Shown here piece by piece: positions 6,173 to 6,389 of a stretch of DNA of 6,389 nucleotides. Positions within the stretch are counted from its first letter, which is position 1. Each line of letters begins with the position of its first letter. Source of the stretch: Prevotellamassilia sp. (GTDB taxonomy: Bacteria > Bacteroidota > Bacteroidia > Bacteroidales > Bacteroidaceae). Both the position numbers and the translations under genes were made by a program. Under the pieces are notes generated by a model that was given only the letters and a program-made list of their open reading frames with translations, searched no databases and was not told where the DNA came from. Location: NCBI GenBank assembly GCA_009775705.1, contig VSQE01000098.1, forward strand, positions 1 to 6,389, in the 5' to 3' direction.

Positions 6173-6389
6173 TTAAATTGAAAATTCTCCTGAATATACA
6201 TTGTCGTTTATGGTGATTCTTATTTCATATTCTCCGGGCGCGAGGTCTGCCACAGAAATAACCATCGGCTCGTCTTTTCTGAGATTCAGCAAGCCTTCGT
6301 CTATCGTGCTTTCCTCTTCCTCAACGATAGCGTAGGGCAGGCTCATACTGATACATGACTGGAAAGTCAGTCCGGCATCCGATATGAAG
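6173..6389 (-). CDS. C-terminal end of a DUF3244-like secreted protein (partial)
   Basis: The frame is open from the right edge to a TAA at 6173-6175 and gives the last 71 residues of a protein whose start is outside the window. The visible part runs from FISDAGLTFQ through an acidic stretch (EEEES) to DLAPGEYEIRITINDN and ends VYSGEFSI. Alternating hydrophobic residues and the ending GxYxIxIxxxxxxYxGxFxI resemble the C-terminal beta-strands of DUF3244 proteins, small secreted beta-sandwich proteins common in Bacteroides; type IX sorting tails end in a similar way, and I cannot separate the two from this fragment. It lies 28 bp before the lipoprotein start on the same strand, so it is probably the preceding gene of the operon. 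The short frame and the missing N-terminus limit certainty about family more than about coding status. Confidence 0.65.
   Translation of the reverse strand, partial: FISDAGLTFQSCISMSLPYAIVEEEESTIDEGLLNLRKDEPMVISVADLAPGEYEIRITINDNVYSGEFSI

Noticed and set aside
6145..6201. Longer N-terminus for the lipoprotein from the ATG at 6201
   Set aside because: It would place 19 polar residues before the signal peptide and overlap the end of the preceding gene by 29 bp.

Overview
The window most likely comes from a Bacteroidales genome (Bacteroides or Parabacteroides-like gut anaerobe). The evidence is the protein families: a TPR-tailed O-antigen-ligase-like membrane protein, a secreted transglutaminase with a discoidin-like half, a lipoprotein with a Bacteroidota surface-export signal, signal peptides that leave Gln at +1, and a DUF3244-like tail. 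There are also no obvious Shine-Dalgarno sequences before the starts. No rRNA, tRNA, CRISPR array, insertion sequence or integrase is visible.

All real genes are on the minus strand, so the transcript reads from right to left. From 5' to 3' they are: the C-terminal 71 residues of a DUF3244-like secreted protein (6173-6389, cut by the window edge); a surface lipoprotein of unknown family (5434-6144); secreted protein B (4736-5437) and its tandem paralogue A (3953-4666); a secreted transglutaminase-like protein (1819-3936); and a polytopic O-antigen ligase/polymerase-like protein (149-1852). The spacings are 28 bp, a 4-bp ATGA overlap, 69 bp, 16 bp and a 34-bp overlap, which is the layout of one operon. 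The promoter is probably outside the window to the right. Positions 1-148 are AT-rich and hold no gene I can support and no convincing terminator.

Every gene product carries an export signal or membrane segments, except the truncated first one, whose N-terminus is not visible. No glycosyltransferase, flippase or sugar-nucleotide gene is present, so this is not an ordinary O-antigen locus. My working hypothesis is an envelope cassette in which small secreted or surface proteins are products or substrates, and the transglutaminase-like protein and the ligase-like membrane protein act on them or on an envelope polymer. The transglutaminase and the mature N-terminus of A contain matches to the Bacteroides O-glycosylation sequon, which is suggestive but not proof. 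Two other points stand out: the mosaic similarity of the A/B paralogues, and a sharp drop in GC inside the lipoprotein gene.
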